From Natrinema pellirubrum DSM 15624 (lineage in GTDB: Archaea > Halobacteriota > Halobacteria > Halobacteriales > Natrialbaceae): a stretch of DNA of 64,000 nucleotides. How positions within the stretch are numbered: position 1 is the stretch's first letter; the number at the start of each line of letters is the position of its first letter. Under the pieces are notes generated by a model. The model saw only the letters and a program-made list of their open reading frames with translations. It did no database searches and was not told the origin of the DNA. The stretch spans positions 3,410,001 through 3,474,000 of the forward strand of contig NC_019962.1 of the NCBI RefSeq assembly GCF_000230735.2, given 5' to 3'. Both the position numbers and the translations under genes were made by a program. This document shows positions 1 to 8,562 of the stretch, piece after piece.

Positions 1-567
1 TTCCCGAAAGCGGTCGTCGTCGGCCGCCACCGTCGTCGTCCCGTCGTCGGTCTCGACGAGGTATTCGCCGTCGCGCGCCTCCAGAATCGGAAAGAGTTCG
101 TCGTCGCTCCGGACCAGGTGGTGCGAGAGGTACTTCCGGTAGTTGCTCGTCGCGATGCCCCGCCACGCGTGATAGAGGTCCATCGGATTGTACGTCCGCT
201 CGACGTACGCCCTGAGAGCCGCGGGGTCGAACGCGGTCCGATAACGGATCGGGCTCCGGAGCAGGTCGATCGCCCCGTCGTTGGAGTCGGCCAGCAGGCG
301 CGCGAACGTCCGGGCGTCCCAGCCCTGATACTCGAACTCGCCGTACTCCTCGACGACCGTCTCCGGCGGGCCCTCGAGGTGGGCGTATCGACGCAGGTCG
401 GTCGGAACGAAGACGAACCCCACGTCGTAATCGCTGTCGGGACTGGCCGCACCCCACGCGTGGCTGCCGCGGGCGACCGCCAACGGGATCGCGACGTCGC
501 GGTCTCGCTCGATCGTCGTCAAGTGGTCGTCGACGGTCGTACGGACGGCTGCCGAGACGGTAGTCAT
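1..567 (-). CDS. RlaP-like nucleotidyltransferase (3' end outside window)
   Basis: The reading frame opens at an ATG at 567 and runs off the left edge after 189 codons, so the C-terminus is missing. The N-terminal part has a DNA polymerase beta-type nucleotidyltransferase signature: a Gly-Ser pair at residues 34-35 (RGSHAWG) followed by an S-D-Y-D-V motif with the presumed metal-binding aspartates at 46 and 48. Further on there are aromatic and basic residues typical of the RlaP/YcgL family (RNA-repair-associated nucleotidyltransferases). The substrate is not known for haloarchaeal members. It is divergent from mptA, with about 300 bases between the starts. The family call is fairly safe; a role in RNA repair is only a family association. 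Confidence 0.75.
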   Translation of the reverse strand, partial: MTTVSAAVRTTVDDHLTTIERDRDVAIPLAVARGSHAWGAASPDSDYDVGFVFVPTDLRRYAHLEGPPETVVEEYGEFEYQGWDARTFARLLADSNDGAIDLLRSPIRYRTAFDPAALRAYVERTYNPMDLYHAWRGIATSNYRKYLSHHLVRSDDELFPILEARDGEYLVETDDGTTTVAADDDRFRE

Positions 568-629
568 AGCTGTCGCTCAAGGCCGGTGAGAACGACACCG
601 CGAGAAGACCGGGTGACGAATGCCCTTCG

Positions 630-666
630 TAGCTTCACCTTGTGACCAGAGGTACTTAAAGAACGA
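630..666 (+). promoter_or_regulatory. Upstream copy of duplicated promoter element
   Basis: This 37-base segment contains GTGACCAGAG followed by a TATA-like TACTTAAAG. It is repeated about 119 bases downstream (749-786) with only a few mismatches. No open reading frame follows it before the second copy, so it either gives a longer mptA transcript or is a duplicated regulator site. Confidence 0.5.
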
Positions 667-748
667 ACCCCAGGCATCGCGATAGCTCGGACGGAGCGTT
701 GCAACTGCCGAACGGAACACCCGGAGAACGGCCGCCGACTTCCCGTCA

Positions 749-786
749 TAGCTCCACTTTGTGACCAGAGATACTTAAAGAAACGA
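749..786 (+). promoter_or_regulatory. Proximal copy of duplicated promoter element (mptA promoter)
   Basis: This is the second copy of the element at 630-666, with GTGACCAGAG then ATACTTAAAG as the TATA box at about 771-779. Transcription would start near 800, giving mptA a leader of about 70 bases, which is unusual in a lineage where most mRNAs are leaderless. The leader holds two hairpins (784-804 and 808-829). Confidence 0.55.
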
Positions 787-869
787 CGGCTCGAGCCGCC
801 GTCGGCACCGGGGCGCAAGCGACCCCCGGTTCCGAAAGGTTGAATCGCCCGCTGCCCTGAATGCGGCCA

Positions 870-1796
870 ATGAGTCATCAGTTGCCGGACGTGCAGGCCA
901 CGTCACCCGACGTCACCGTCGGCCTGAGCCAGGTCGGCGTCACCGGCGTCGACAAACTCGTCAAGATCGCCCGCGAGGGCAAACGACCGATCGTCCTCAC
1001 CGCCGAGTTCGAGGTCTTCGTCGACCTACCGGGCTGGCGCAAAGGGGCCGACATGAGCCGCAACATGGAGGTCATCGACGAGATCCTCGAGGACGCGACC
1101 CGCGAGGAGGCCTACGGCGTCGAGGAAGTCTGTGGCGAGGCCGCCGAACGGCTGCTCGAGAAACACGACTACACCTCGAAGGCGGAGGTCTCGATGGAAG
1201 CGGAGTTCATGCGCCGCGAGCAGACCCCCGCGAGCGACCGCGAGACCCAACACACGGTCGACATCGTCGCCTCGGCGACGGCGACCGACGAGGGGACTCG
1301 CGAGGAGATCGGCGCGACGGTCACCGGGATGACCGTCTGTCCCTGCTCGCAGGGGATGTCCGCCGCCCGCGCGAAGGAGACCCTCGAGGACTTAGGCGTC
1401 GAGGAGGAGACGATCACGGAGTTCTTAGAGGGAGTTCCGCAGCCGGGCCACTCCCAGCGAGGGCACGCGACGCTGACCGTCGAGGCCAGCGGCGACCCTG
1501 AAGTCGATCTGAACGACATCATCGACATCGCCCGGGACTCGATGAGCGCGCGGATCTACAACCTCGCGAAACGGCCCGACGAGGACCACATGACCTACGC
1601 GGCCCACGCCGACGCGAAGTTCGTCGAGGACTGTGTGCGCGCGCTGGCGGAGGGCGTCGTCGACGAGTTCGACCACCTCGACGACGACGCGGTGATCACG
1701 ATGAGCCAATCCAACGACGAGTCGATCCACCAGCACAACGCCCACGCCGAGCGAGTCGTCAAGCTGGGGACGCTGCGCGACGAGATCGACCGTTAA
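870..1796 (+). CDS. mptA: GTP cyclohydrolase MptA (GCYH-IB / FolE2 type)
   Basis: Converts GTP to a dihydroneopterin (cyclic phosphate) precursor; in haloarchaea the family feeds folate and 7-deazaguanine (archaeosine) synthesis. The 308-residue protein shows the type IB hallmarks: KGADMSRN near residues 58-65 (the family's KGxHMSR motif) and [10 protein letters not shown] around 155-164, whose Cys157 or Cys159 is the expected metal ligand, followed by conserved histidines in the second half. I chose the ATG at 870 because MSHQLPDVQ is the typical family start; an in-frame ATG at 861 adds three residues. The gene ends in a 4-base overlap with the convergent TrmB gene. Confidence 0.93.
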   Translation: MSHQLPDVQATSPDVTVGLSQVGVTGVDKLVKIAREGKRPIVLTAEFEVFVDLPGWRKGADMSRNMEVIDEILEDATREEAYGVEEVCGEAAERLLEKHDYTSKAEVSMEAEFMRREQTPASDRETQHTVDIVASATATDEGTREEIGATVTGMTVCPCSQGMSAARAKETLEDLGVEEETITEFLEGVPQPGHSQRGHATLTVEASGDPEVDLNDIIDIARDSMSARIYNLAKRPDEDHMTYAAHADAKFVEDCVRALAEGVVDEFDHLDDDAVITMSQSNDESIHQHNAHAERVVKLGTLRDEIDR

Positions 1797-2596
1797 AACT
1801 CGAGCGGGTCGGCTTCTTCCCACCGCGGGACGAACTCCTCGTGGACGTTCGCGGCGAACTCCGGATCCTTCAGATCGATCATGGCGAAGGCCTCGCCCGA
1901 GGACAGTGGGTTAGGGACCTGAATGCAGACCTCGACGCCGTCGATGATGTTGAACGAGCCCGTGATGTCATCGTTCGTGCGGACGTCGAAGTCATCTCGC
2001 TGCTGGAGGGTTTCCCGGTAGCGCCGCCCCACTTCCTCCGACATCGAGCCGACCATTTCCCGCGTCATCAACAGATCGACCGAGACGCCCCGATCGAGGG
2101 CGTCCTCGAGCTGGGCGTTGATCTCCTCGCTGGCGGCCTGCATGTCCCACTGCGGCGACGGGTGCGACGAGACCATCACGATGTCGCGGTCGGCGGCCGC
2201 CAGCCGTTCCAGGAGCAGGTCCTTCGTCTCCTCGGGGCCGACCGCGGCGGTCCAGAACTGCTCCTCGACGGGCTCGGCCGCGTCGAGTTCGTCCGCCAGG
2301 TCGTCGACGATCGACTCGTACTGATCGGCCTTCTCCTCGAGTTCGCGTTTCTTGTCCTCGAGCAGCCGATCCAGCGCCGTCGAGGGCTCGACGGCGACGT
2401 ACTTCTTCGGCCGGCTGGCGGTCTGGCTGCGGACGAGATTGTACTGTTCGATGCTGTTCAACACGTCGTAGATCCGGCCCATCGGGACGTCGCTCGCCCG
2501 GGACAACTCTTTGGCCGTTGTGGGGCCGGTGTTGAGTAGCGATCGGTAAGCTCGAGCTTCGTACTCGGAGAGCCCGAGATCCCTGAGACTGGCCAT
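1793..2596 (-). CDS. TrmB-family transcriptional regulator
   Basis: A 267-residue protein with an N-terminal winged helix (about residues 1-75, beginning [20 protein letters not shown]). A glutamate-rich coiled-coil segment follows (about 80-110), then the C-terminal TrmB sensor domain with the phospholipase D-like fold (about 115-265). TrmB proteins are archaeal regulators of sugar and central metabolism. The ATG at 2596 is preferred over one four codons upstream because it places the winged helix at the usual distance. Its stop overlaps the stop of mptA by 4 bases in convergent orientation. The target genes cannot be told from the sequence. Confidence 0.88.
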   Translation of the reverse strand: MASLRDLGLSEYEARAYRSLLNTGPTTAKELSRASDVPMGRIYDVLNSIEQYNLVRSQTASRPKKYVAVEPSTALDRLLEDKKRELEEKADQYESIVDDLADELDAAEPVEEQFWTAAVGPEETKDLLLERLAAADRDIVMVSSHPSPQWDMQAASEEINAQLEDALDRGVSVDLLMTREMVGSMSEEVGRRYRETLQQRDDFDVRTNDDITGSFNIIDGVEVCIQVPNPLSSGEAFAMIDLKDPEFAANVHEEFVPRWEEADPLEF

Positions 2597-2678
2597 GTCC
2601 GAGAGCAACCCGCTGAAGAGACATAAACACTGTGGTAGTTTGGCGTTTCGATGGCGTCGGCCGCGAGGGGACCGAACG

Positions 2679-4316
2679 TCAGTCGAGAAGCTGCTGGACC
2701 GCGTCGCTCAACTCGGCAGGAGTTTCGGCAGTGGCTGACACGGCTTCGCCCAGTTCGGCCCGCGCCGTCCCCGACTCGCGGTCGGCATCGGGGACGACCA
2801 CCTTCTCGTGGTCGGCCATCCGCAGCGCCGCCCGATGGAGGTCCGAGCCGGGGTCGTCGCCAACGCGAATCACCAGCGGGCCCTCGAGCAGTCGGGAGGT
2901 CGCCGTCGCGTACTGGGCGATCTGGACGCCGAAGCGCTCGCTGGCCCCTGCGAAGGCCTCGAGGGCCTCCCGTGCGTACTCGCGGTATCGGTCCTCGCCG
3001 GACAGCACCGCCAGATCGATCAACGCGTCCGCGAGGGCGACGTTGGCGTCCAGCGGCCGTAGCGGGCGATCACAGAGCCCGACGCCCTCGGCGGGGCCGT
3101 CGAGGAACGAATCCCCGTCGTGGAGCCGCTCGATCGTCGCGTCGGCGACCGCGGTCGCGTCCGCGAGCGCGTCCGTCTCGAGGGTACTCGCGACCGTCGT
3201 CAGGGCCGTCAACGCGCGGGCCTGGTTGGTGAGCAAGGGGAGCGCCTCGTCGCGTTCGATCGCGTCCTCGCGTGCGTGTGCGACGACGCCGTCTGCGAGC
3301 AGGTCCGTCCGGAGGGTCTCGAGCGCGCGCTCGGCGTAGCGGCGGGCCCGTTCGTCGTCGGTGTAGGCGTAGTAGGTCAGCAGGCCGTCGATCGCCAGCG
3401 CGTTCGGCCCGGCGAAGACGCCCGAATCGACCGGCGGCTCGTCGGCGGCCGCGCGGTCGGTCGCGTCGAGACTGTGGGCGTCGGCGTCGCCCGGGGCCTG
3501 ACTGTTCGCGAAGGCGTCGACCTCGTCGTTCCACAGCGTCGTCGTCAGGTAGTCGATGGTGTCGGCGGCGGGGTCGCGGTACTCGTCTTTCCCGGTCAGC
3601 AGGTAGGCGTTGGCGAAAGCCCGCACCAACGCGCCGTTGGAGTCGAGCAGTTTCTCGCGCTGGAGTCCCGACCAGTCCCGATCGGTCGCGAACCGGTAGA
3701 ACCCGCCGTCGTACTCGTCTAACAGGTTCGCACTGACCGCGTCGTAGGAGCGAAGCGCCATCTCACGGTCGCGTTTGAGCGCGAACTCCAGCGCGTCGGG
3801 CAGGGGGAACTTCGGGCTCTGGCCCCAGCCGCCGGCGGTCTCGTCGTAGGTGTCGGTGAGATGGCCGAGCATCCCCTGTTCGATCTCGGCGGTCAGTTCG
3901 CCGGCCGGCGGGTTGTCCTCCCGCAGCGGCCGGGGAACGCGGGCCGCACCGCTGCCTTTCGTCTCCCACATGGTCCGGACGCTGTCCAAGACCTGACGCA
4001 TCCCGTCGGGGCCGAGATAGCCCGCGCCGGTCAGGACCTCGCCGTTCGGGGCGAGAAAGACCGTCGACGGAAAGCCGCCCATGTTGTACCGGTCGCGGAC
4101 CCACGGGTACCGGTCGACATCGACCCGGATGGGAACGAAACTGTCGTTGAGGTTGGCCGCGATCCGGGGCTCGGCGTAGGTCTCCTCGTCCATCTCGTGG
4201 CAGTGGTCACACCACGTCGCGGTCAGCGAGAGCAAGACGGGGCGGTCGGCCTCGGCGGCCTCGTCGAAGGCCGCCTGTCCCCACTCGCGCCACTCGACGC
4301 GGGTCGTATCGTCCAT
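2679..4316 (-). CDS. Thioredoxin-fold DUF255 protein (YyaL/SPATA20-like)
   Basis: A 545-residue cytoplasmic protein. The N-terminal 110 residues form a thioredoxin-like domain with a TWCDHC motif (Cys36, Cys39), preceded by PVLLSLTA. The rest is the family's alpha/alpha-toroid, glycoside-hydrolase-like region, including GGWGQSPKFP around 160 and GGFYRFATD around 210. The biochemical role of this widespread family is not established. The haloarchaeal form is shorter than bacterial YyaL (about 670-700 residues). It stands alone between the TrmB gene and the divergent fxsA. Confidence 0.85.
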   Translation of the reverse strand: MDDTTRVEWREWGQAAFDEAAEADRPVLLSLTATWCDHCHEMDEETYAEPRIAANLNDSFVPIRVDVDRYPWVRDRYNMGGFPSTVFLAPNGEVLTGAGYLGPDGMRQVLDSVRTMWETKGSGAARVPRPLREDNPPAGELTAEIEQGMLGHLTDTYDETAGGWGQSPKFPLPDALEFALKRDREMALRSYDAVSANLLDEYDGGFYRFATDRDWSGLQREKLLDSNGALVRAFANAYLLTGKDEYRDPAADTIDYLTTTLWNDEVDAFANSQAPGDADAHSLDATDRAAADEPPVDSGVFAGPNALAIDGLLTYYAYTDDERARRYAERALETLRTDLLADGVVAHAREDAIERDEALPLLTNQARALTALTTVASTLETDALADATAVADATIERLHDGDSFLDGPAEGVGLCDRPLRPLDANVALADALIDLAVLSGEDRYREYAREALEAFAGASERFGVQIAQYATATSRLLEGPLVIRVGDDPGSDLHRAALRMADHEKVVVPDADRESGTARAELGEAVSATAETPAELSDAVQQLLD

Positions 4317-4442
4317 ACCGGAGCGACGGGAGTCGCGGGCGTAAGCCCTTCGTTCGCGTGTCGCAATCGGCCCGCCGGTGGCCGCGATTCCGTTCCTGAC
4401 TGAGAGTAAAAGATTTTCACCCGTCGGCGGCTAGATCGTGGT

Positions 4443-5027
4443 ATGCTCCGGTGGATCTTCGCGCTGTTGCTCATCCCGTTTCTCGACGCCGTGTTACTCG
4501 CGGTGATCGTCACCCAGTTCGAGGCGCTCAGTTGGGTAGGGATGATACTGCTCGTCGTCCTGACCGGCCTCGTCGGCATGCTCCTCGTCCGCGCCGAAGG
4601 CCGGCGGACGATTCGGAAGATGCAGCGATCGTTGGCTCAGGGAAAGCCCCCGACGAACGAACTGCTCGACGGGGGCCTGCTGATCGCCGCCGGAGCCTTT
4701 CTGCTGACTCCCGGACTGGTGACCGACCTGCTCGGATTCCTGCTGGCCGTCCCGCTGACCCGGGTTCCGATCCGAATGGCACTCAAACGGTACGTGGTCG
4801 TCCCCTACGCGGACAAGAAGACCGGCGGATTCGCAAGCGGCGGGGTCTGGACGTTCGGCTTCCCCAATGAGGACCCGACTCGAGAGGCCGCCGACTCGAG
4901 CGACGGCGGAACCTACGACCTCGGTGAGGACGCCTACAGCGTCGACGATGAGGACGCCTACACGATCGACTTCGAGGACGAGCGGCCGGACGACGGCGAC
5001 GACGAGGACGATCCCCTCGCTCGGTAG
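4443..5027 (+). CDS. fxsA: FxsA-family membrane protein
   Basis: A 194-residue protein. Residues 1-50 hold two hydrophobic helices (MLRWIFALLLIPFLDAVLL, then VGMILLVVLTGLVGMLLV), the charged EGRRTIRKMQ loop follows, and a third helix lies near residues 78-105 (LLIAAGAFLLTPGLVTDLLG); together these are characteristic of FxsA. The C-terminal 60 residues are an acidic, probably disordered haloarchaeal extension. The family was named for phage F exclusion suppression when overexpressed in E. coli; its normal function is unknown. A TATA-like TAAAAGATTT at 4407-4416 suggests leaderless transcription from about 4440. Confidence 0.85.
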   Translation: MLRWIFALLLIPFLDAVLLAVIVTQFEALSWVGMILLVVLTGLVGMLLVRAEGRRTIRKMQRSLAQGKPPTNELLDGGLLIAAGAFLLTPGLVTDLLGFLLAVPLTRVPIRMALKRYVVVPYADKKTGGFASGGVWTFGFPNEDPTREAADSSDGGTYDLGEDAYSVDDEDAYTIDFEDERPDDGDDEDDPLAR

Positions 5028-5056
5028 CGGTTCGCACGGGTCGGGAAGAAAGAAAC

Positions 5057-5065
5057 GCTTAAACG
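5057..5065 (+). promoter_or_regulatory. TATA box of tRNA-Ile
   Basis: The sequence GCTTAAACG lies about 40 bases before the tRNA 5' end. It closely resembles the TACTTAAAG boxes upstream of mptA. A start near 5086 would leave a short 5' leader to be removed by RNase P. Confidence 0.5.
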
Positions 5066-5102
5066 TCCCACCGAGCAACTACTGAGTGCGAAGGACGGAC
5101 GC

Positions 5103-5176
5103 GGGCCAATAGCTCAATTAGGTTGAGCGCCACTCTGATAAGGTGGAGGCTCTCGGTTCAAATCCGAGTTGGCCCA
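5103..5176 (+). tRNA. tRNA-Ile (GAT)
   Basis: A 74-base cloverleaf folds fully: acceptor GGGCCAA/TTGGCCC, D stem GCTC/GAGC, anticodon stem CCACT/GGTGG with loop CTGATAA (anticodon GAT at 5137-5139), and T stem CTCGG/CCGAG with the TTCAAAT loop. The discriminator base is A at 5176 and CCA is not encoded. There is no intron. It is not part of an rRNA operon here. Confidence 0.97.
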
Positions 5177-5180
5177 TACT

Positions 5181-5210
5181 TTTGCGGCGAGCAACTCCGC
5201 GAGCCGCAAA
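5181..5210. terminator. Hairpin downstream of tRNA-Ile
   Basis: An 8-bp perfect stem (TTTGCGGC / GCCGCAAA) with a 14-base loop starts four bases after the tRNA. There is no T-run behind it, so it may be a processing or termination structure, or part of the integration scar described next. Confidence 0.35.
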
Positions 5211-5220
5211 TATGGAATCC

Positions 5221-5313
5221 GACTCGGATTTGAATGACGGAAGTCACAGTCCGGGAGCGAACGAAGTGAGCGACCCGGAACGTCTTCCGGTGGTTCAAAT
5301 CCGAGTTAGCCCA
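5221..5313. repeat. Duplicated tRNA-Ile 3' end (attachment-site remnant)
   Basis: Bases 5292-5313 repeat the last 22 bases of tRNA-Ile (5155-5176) with one mismatch. An inverted copy of the T-arm part lies at 5221-5234 (GACTCGGATTTGAA). Between them is a REP-like palindrome (GAGCGAACGAAGTGAGCGA, about 5254-5272) enclosed by CGGAAG/CTTCCG. A direct copy of a tRNA 3' end is the usual footprint of a tRNA-targeting integrase. No integrase is left in the window. Confidence 0.6.
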
Positions 5314-6380
5314 TTTCTACTGCGAACAACGCGAACGTAGAGAGCCGTAAGCGGCGGAACGACGATCGACCCCGGAAGTCATGCGTACATGCTGCCACGA
5401 GGACCTGTGCTATAGCAGCCGCAGTTGTGACCGGACCGTCCGTCTCCGATATGACTCCGAGTCGATCTAGACGGTTGCGGCGAGCGATTCCTCGAGCCAC
5501 ACAGAGAGCGCGACCGGACCGCGTCTCGAGGCGACGGACGTGAGCCGGTGGAAGATCCCATTGTCGCTGAGCGACAGCTGTGGCCGCTTAAAACACAAGG
5601 CACCACTCACGCGAACGCGACGATCCGCAGTCCGAACCACGTGAGTGGTACGATCATACCAGATTTGGAGATAGTTACGAAAGGGTAGATAGAAAGAGGC
5701 GCCGATCTCGAGGACACAGGAACTAAAGAGGGGCTCTATGGAGGCTAAATAATGAATGGCGTTTTCTCTACCGGTTTTAGGTCTCCGATCTCGAAACGGA
5801 TTGAATCACATCAGTGAGAAACACTGTTTGCGTCAAGAGCCGAATACTTCCGTTTTAGGGCTGTTATCAGCACCTTAGTCACGCACGAATCGCCAGAACG
5901 ATAGAGGGCCAGTAGTATGTTAATTCTGGTAGTATCTAAGTATAGTCGGATATGAGACATTCAAACTGTGTTCGTCGAATCGGCCGTACCGAGTCGGTGG
6001 ACGGTATCAGTCCCCGTTACAACCCGGGACCAACGTGGGGCAGTACGGCGAACGGCCGCAGGTATCGCTCGGTTCTGGAGAACCGATCGCCAGTGTATCG
6101 GCCCACCGTGAAACAGCGGCCAGCAGCGGCGAAATCGATCGTATTCGCCGACTACGTGTACGGTACGGCCGATCAAGCGGTCATCGAAAGGGGACACCCG
6201 GCCAGCCGAGTTAGACAGTCATATATCTGTAATAGTTTGAGTGACGGTCGGGCGACTGTCTCGACTGGCAACACCGGACTGGATCCGCCTGCGCGACAGG
6301 GGATATGCGTTTCCCGAGGCTGGCCGCGATTCGAGGGGAACCGAAACGGAGTGACGACTGGTTGCCACAGTCGATGCCGA
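5314..6380. other. Gene-poor region of about 1.07 kb
   Basis: Several frames are open here but none has the acidic composition, third-position GC bias or recognisable domains of the neighbouring genes. The stretch 5640-5960 is clearly AT-richer than the surroundings. Its position just after a duplicated tRNA end fits the remains of a lost integrated element. Confidence 0.5.
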
Positions 6381-6743
6381 TCACGGCATCAACGGCGTCA
6401 GTAGCGGTTCTCGGGAGACCAACAGGACGACGTTGTTGCTCGCGAAGAGGGCGTAGCAGCAGACGATGGCCACGACGAAGCCGACGTCGAACGGCCTCGA
6501 GAGGACGTAGCCGATCGCGATCACGGCACCGGCGTAGATGACGGCGGCGAGGACGACACCGGCGAGCCCGAAGAGATCGTGGAGGAAGACCGTCACGGGG
6601 TTGAGTTCGTAGGCGTACGGGACGGTGAAAAAGCCCACTGTCGCGACGAGGTCGACGAACCAGACGGCAAAGAAAGCGGTACGGAGGCTGGTGGTCCCAG
6701 GCCGATCCAATCCGATTCCGAACGCGTCCGCTGTGTCCACCAT
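6381..6743 (-). CDS. Small four-helix membrane protein, function unknown
   Basis: A 120-residue hydrophobic protein with about four predicted transmembrane helices: FFAVWFVDLVATVGFFTVP, then HDLFGLAGVVLAAVIYAGA, then the segments around residues 70-88 and 92-112. The YELNPVTVFLHDLFG stretch between helices 1 and 2 resembles small DUF5658-like haloarchaeal membrane proteins, but I cannot assign the family with certainty. The composition is convincing for a real gene. It has no obvious operon partner. Confidence 0.6.
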   Translation of the reverse strand: MVDTADAFGIGLDRPGTTSLRTAFFAVWFVDLVATVGFFTVPYAYELNPVTVFLHDLFGLAGVVLAAVIYAGAVIAIGYVLSRPFDVGFVVAIVCCYALFASNNVVLLVSREPLLTPLMP

Positions 6744-6873
6744 CGTGGTCGGATCGAAGGGCCGCCAAGCATTACGCCTTGGACTTGCTGATTCCGGCCC
6801 TGTGAGCAGTTCACACCGCTCAACCGGCAGGACTGTTCCGGGACGATCGGATCGGAGCGACCGTGAAACCGGC

Positions 6874-7305
6874 TTACAACTCCTCCGAAATGCGGTCGAA
6901 TCTGTCGTCGTGACAGTCAGTCGGTTTCGACGGCAGGCGTCGGCGGGCGCGTAACTCGCCGTCGATAACGGCGGTCAGGAAAACGTCGTCCGGTTCCATG
7001 CCGTCGAATCGTTCGGCCGGCAACACGAGTTGGTCGACGACCGCCTCACCGTCCTCGAGCAGGAGGACGACGTGGTCACCGTCGACGATCCGATCCACGA
7101 CGCCGACGTACAGATCGCTGCCGTCGATTTCATCACCGGTCGCCGCGTCGTCGGTTGACGGCCGTCCACGAGCTGGGGAAGCATCGGCATCGGGATGAGC
7201 GTCGTCAACCGCACTGGCAGTCGTCACTGTGGCGGCTGCCCCGATGCCCAGGGCACTGAGCGTTTGAAGGATCGTGCGTCGCGGTCGTCGGGTGTGGTCC
7301 GACAT
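6874..7305 (-). CDS. Exported DUF3006-like protein with Tat-type leader
   Basis: From the ATG at 7305 the protein is 143 residues. The N-terminus has paired arginines (RRPRR) followed by a hydrophobic stretch (LQTLSALGIGAAATV) and an ASA cleavage-like site, so Tat export is likely. After an Asp/Pro-rich linker, residues 55-110 (VVDRIVDGDHVVLLLEDGE, then VLPAERFDG) match the DUF3006 pattern of a small beta-rich domain that recurs in secreted bacterial proteins, often beside metallo-beta-lactamase-fold or thermonuclease domains. Its function is unknown. An upstream ATG at 7353 would lengthen the region before the twin arginines, so it is less likely. Confidence 0.65.
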   Translation of the reverse strand: MSDHTRRPRRTILQTLSALGIGAAATVTTASAVDDAHPDADASPARGRPSTDDAATGDEIDGSDLYVGVVDRIVDGDHVVLLLEDGEAVVDQLVLPAERFDGMEPDDVFLTAVIDGELRARRRLPSKPTDCHDDRFDRISEEL

Positions 7306-7614
7306 ACCCCGCTTGGCCGCGGAATGTCGTATAAACTCTCGGCTGGAGGCCACCGCCTACCCGTTCGGTAGCCACCGTCGGGTCCGGGATCCGTCGCCTC
7401 GGTCATCGTGCGACCGATTGTAGAACGGGGAAACGCGTATGGGTGCTGACGGCGGTCTTCGATCGTTTCGAAAGACGTGTTTCGCATAGCGGAACACTCA
7501 ACCCAAGAATCGGGTCGCGTGACGGATTGTTGGTCGTTCGAGACGAAAGGATCGATCACGTTCCGGCCAGCGGAACAGGGGGACGAACGGCAGTCGGGCA
7601 GCGAGATGGCACAA

Positions 7615-8379
7615 TCACCCGTACGCGAGCGTGACTTTAATCTCGCCCGCCTTGTCCCGAAGGCGAGTCGCCAGATCGTCGTGAACGTAGGCGTCGGTGA
7701 ACCGACTCGTCGGCCCGAAGACGGCCAGCGAGCCGAGGAATTCGTCGTCAGGAGTATAGACGGGCACGGCGATCCCGCGAAGGCCGTCCATGTGTTCCTG
7801 CTCGTTCACCGCGTAGCCGCGGTCCCGAACCCGCTCGAGTTCGTCGAAGAGCGCCTCGGGATCGGTGATCGTGTTCTCCGTGTGTGCCTCGAGGCCGCTC
7901 CGCTCGGCGTAGGCCGCGACGGCGTCGTCGTCCCACTCCGCGAGAATCACTTTGCCGGAGGCCATCGAGTGCAGCGGTCGGCGCTGGCCGATCATCGAAT
8001 TCGAGAGGCTGCCGTAGCGGTGGACGTAGACGGCGTCGTCGTCCTCTTCGACGATGAACACCGCGCGTTCGTCGGTCTCCTTGCCGAGTTCGAACACCGC
8101 TCGCTTCGCGGCCGTGTATCCCGTCCTCCGGGACCGGGCCTGCTCGCCGAGTTCGACAAACCGAAACCCGACGTAGTAGCGACCGTCGCGTTCGATCACG
8201 TACCCTAACTCCGTCAGCGTCCGAAGGTGGCGGTAGACGGTGCTTTTGGGAAGATCCGTCCGCTCGGTGAGGTCGGCGATGGTGACCCCCTCCTCGTCTT
8301 TGAGTGCCTCGAGGAGCCGGAACGTCTTCCGCGTCGTGGAAACTCCGGCCCCGTCGTCCCCATCTCGATCCATGCCCAT
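7615..8379 (-). CDS. IclR-family transcriptional regulator
   Basis: A 254-residue protein: winged helix-turn-helix at about residues 15-75 (TTRKTFRLLEALKDEEGVTI, then LPKSTVYRHLRTL) and IclR effector-binding GAF-like domain at about 85-250 (LHSMASGKVILAEW and the ERVRDRGYAVNEQEH segment). A TATA-like AAATATTAATT lies at about 8402-8413 on this strand, placing the transcript start at or next to the ATG at 8379. It lies downstream of and co-directional with glutaryl-CoA dehydrogenase, separated by about 180 bases, so it probably controls acyl-CoA or organic-acid catabolic genes nearby. The effector is unknown. Confidence 0.9.
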   Translation of the reverse strand: MGMDRDGDDGAGVSTTRKTFRLLEALKDEEGVTIADLTERTDLPKSTVYRHLRTLTELGYVIERDGRYYVGFRFVELGEQARSRRTGYTAAKRAVFELGKETDERAVFIVEEDDDAVYVHRYGSLSNSMIGQRRPLHSMASGKVILAEWDDDAVAAYAERSGLEAHTENTITDPEALFDELERVRDRGYAVNEQEHMDGLRGIAVPVYTPDDEFLGSLAVFGPTSRFTDAYVHDDLATRLRDKAGEIKVTLAYG

Positions 8380-8562
8380 GTGGGATACTGTTCGGAAGGC
8401 GCAATTAATATTTCGGATACTGGAACGGGAGTACTGGCGAGCGGGACGGCCGTTTCCGAAGCCGAGTCGGTTCGGTCGGAGAGATCCCCGCCGGAGCAGA
8501 ATCGGTGGCTGGGACGGAGCGGGGAGAGAAAACGGGAGAGAACGCGAACCGGCGACGCGGCG

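Noticed and set aside
5952-6404. 150-codon open frame downstream of tRNA-Ile
   Set aside because: Basic, Arg/Ser/Cys-rich composition, no homology I can recognise, and it runs into the end of the membrane protein gene on the other strand.
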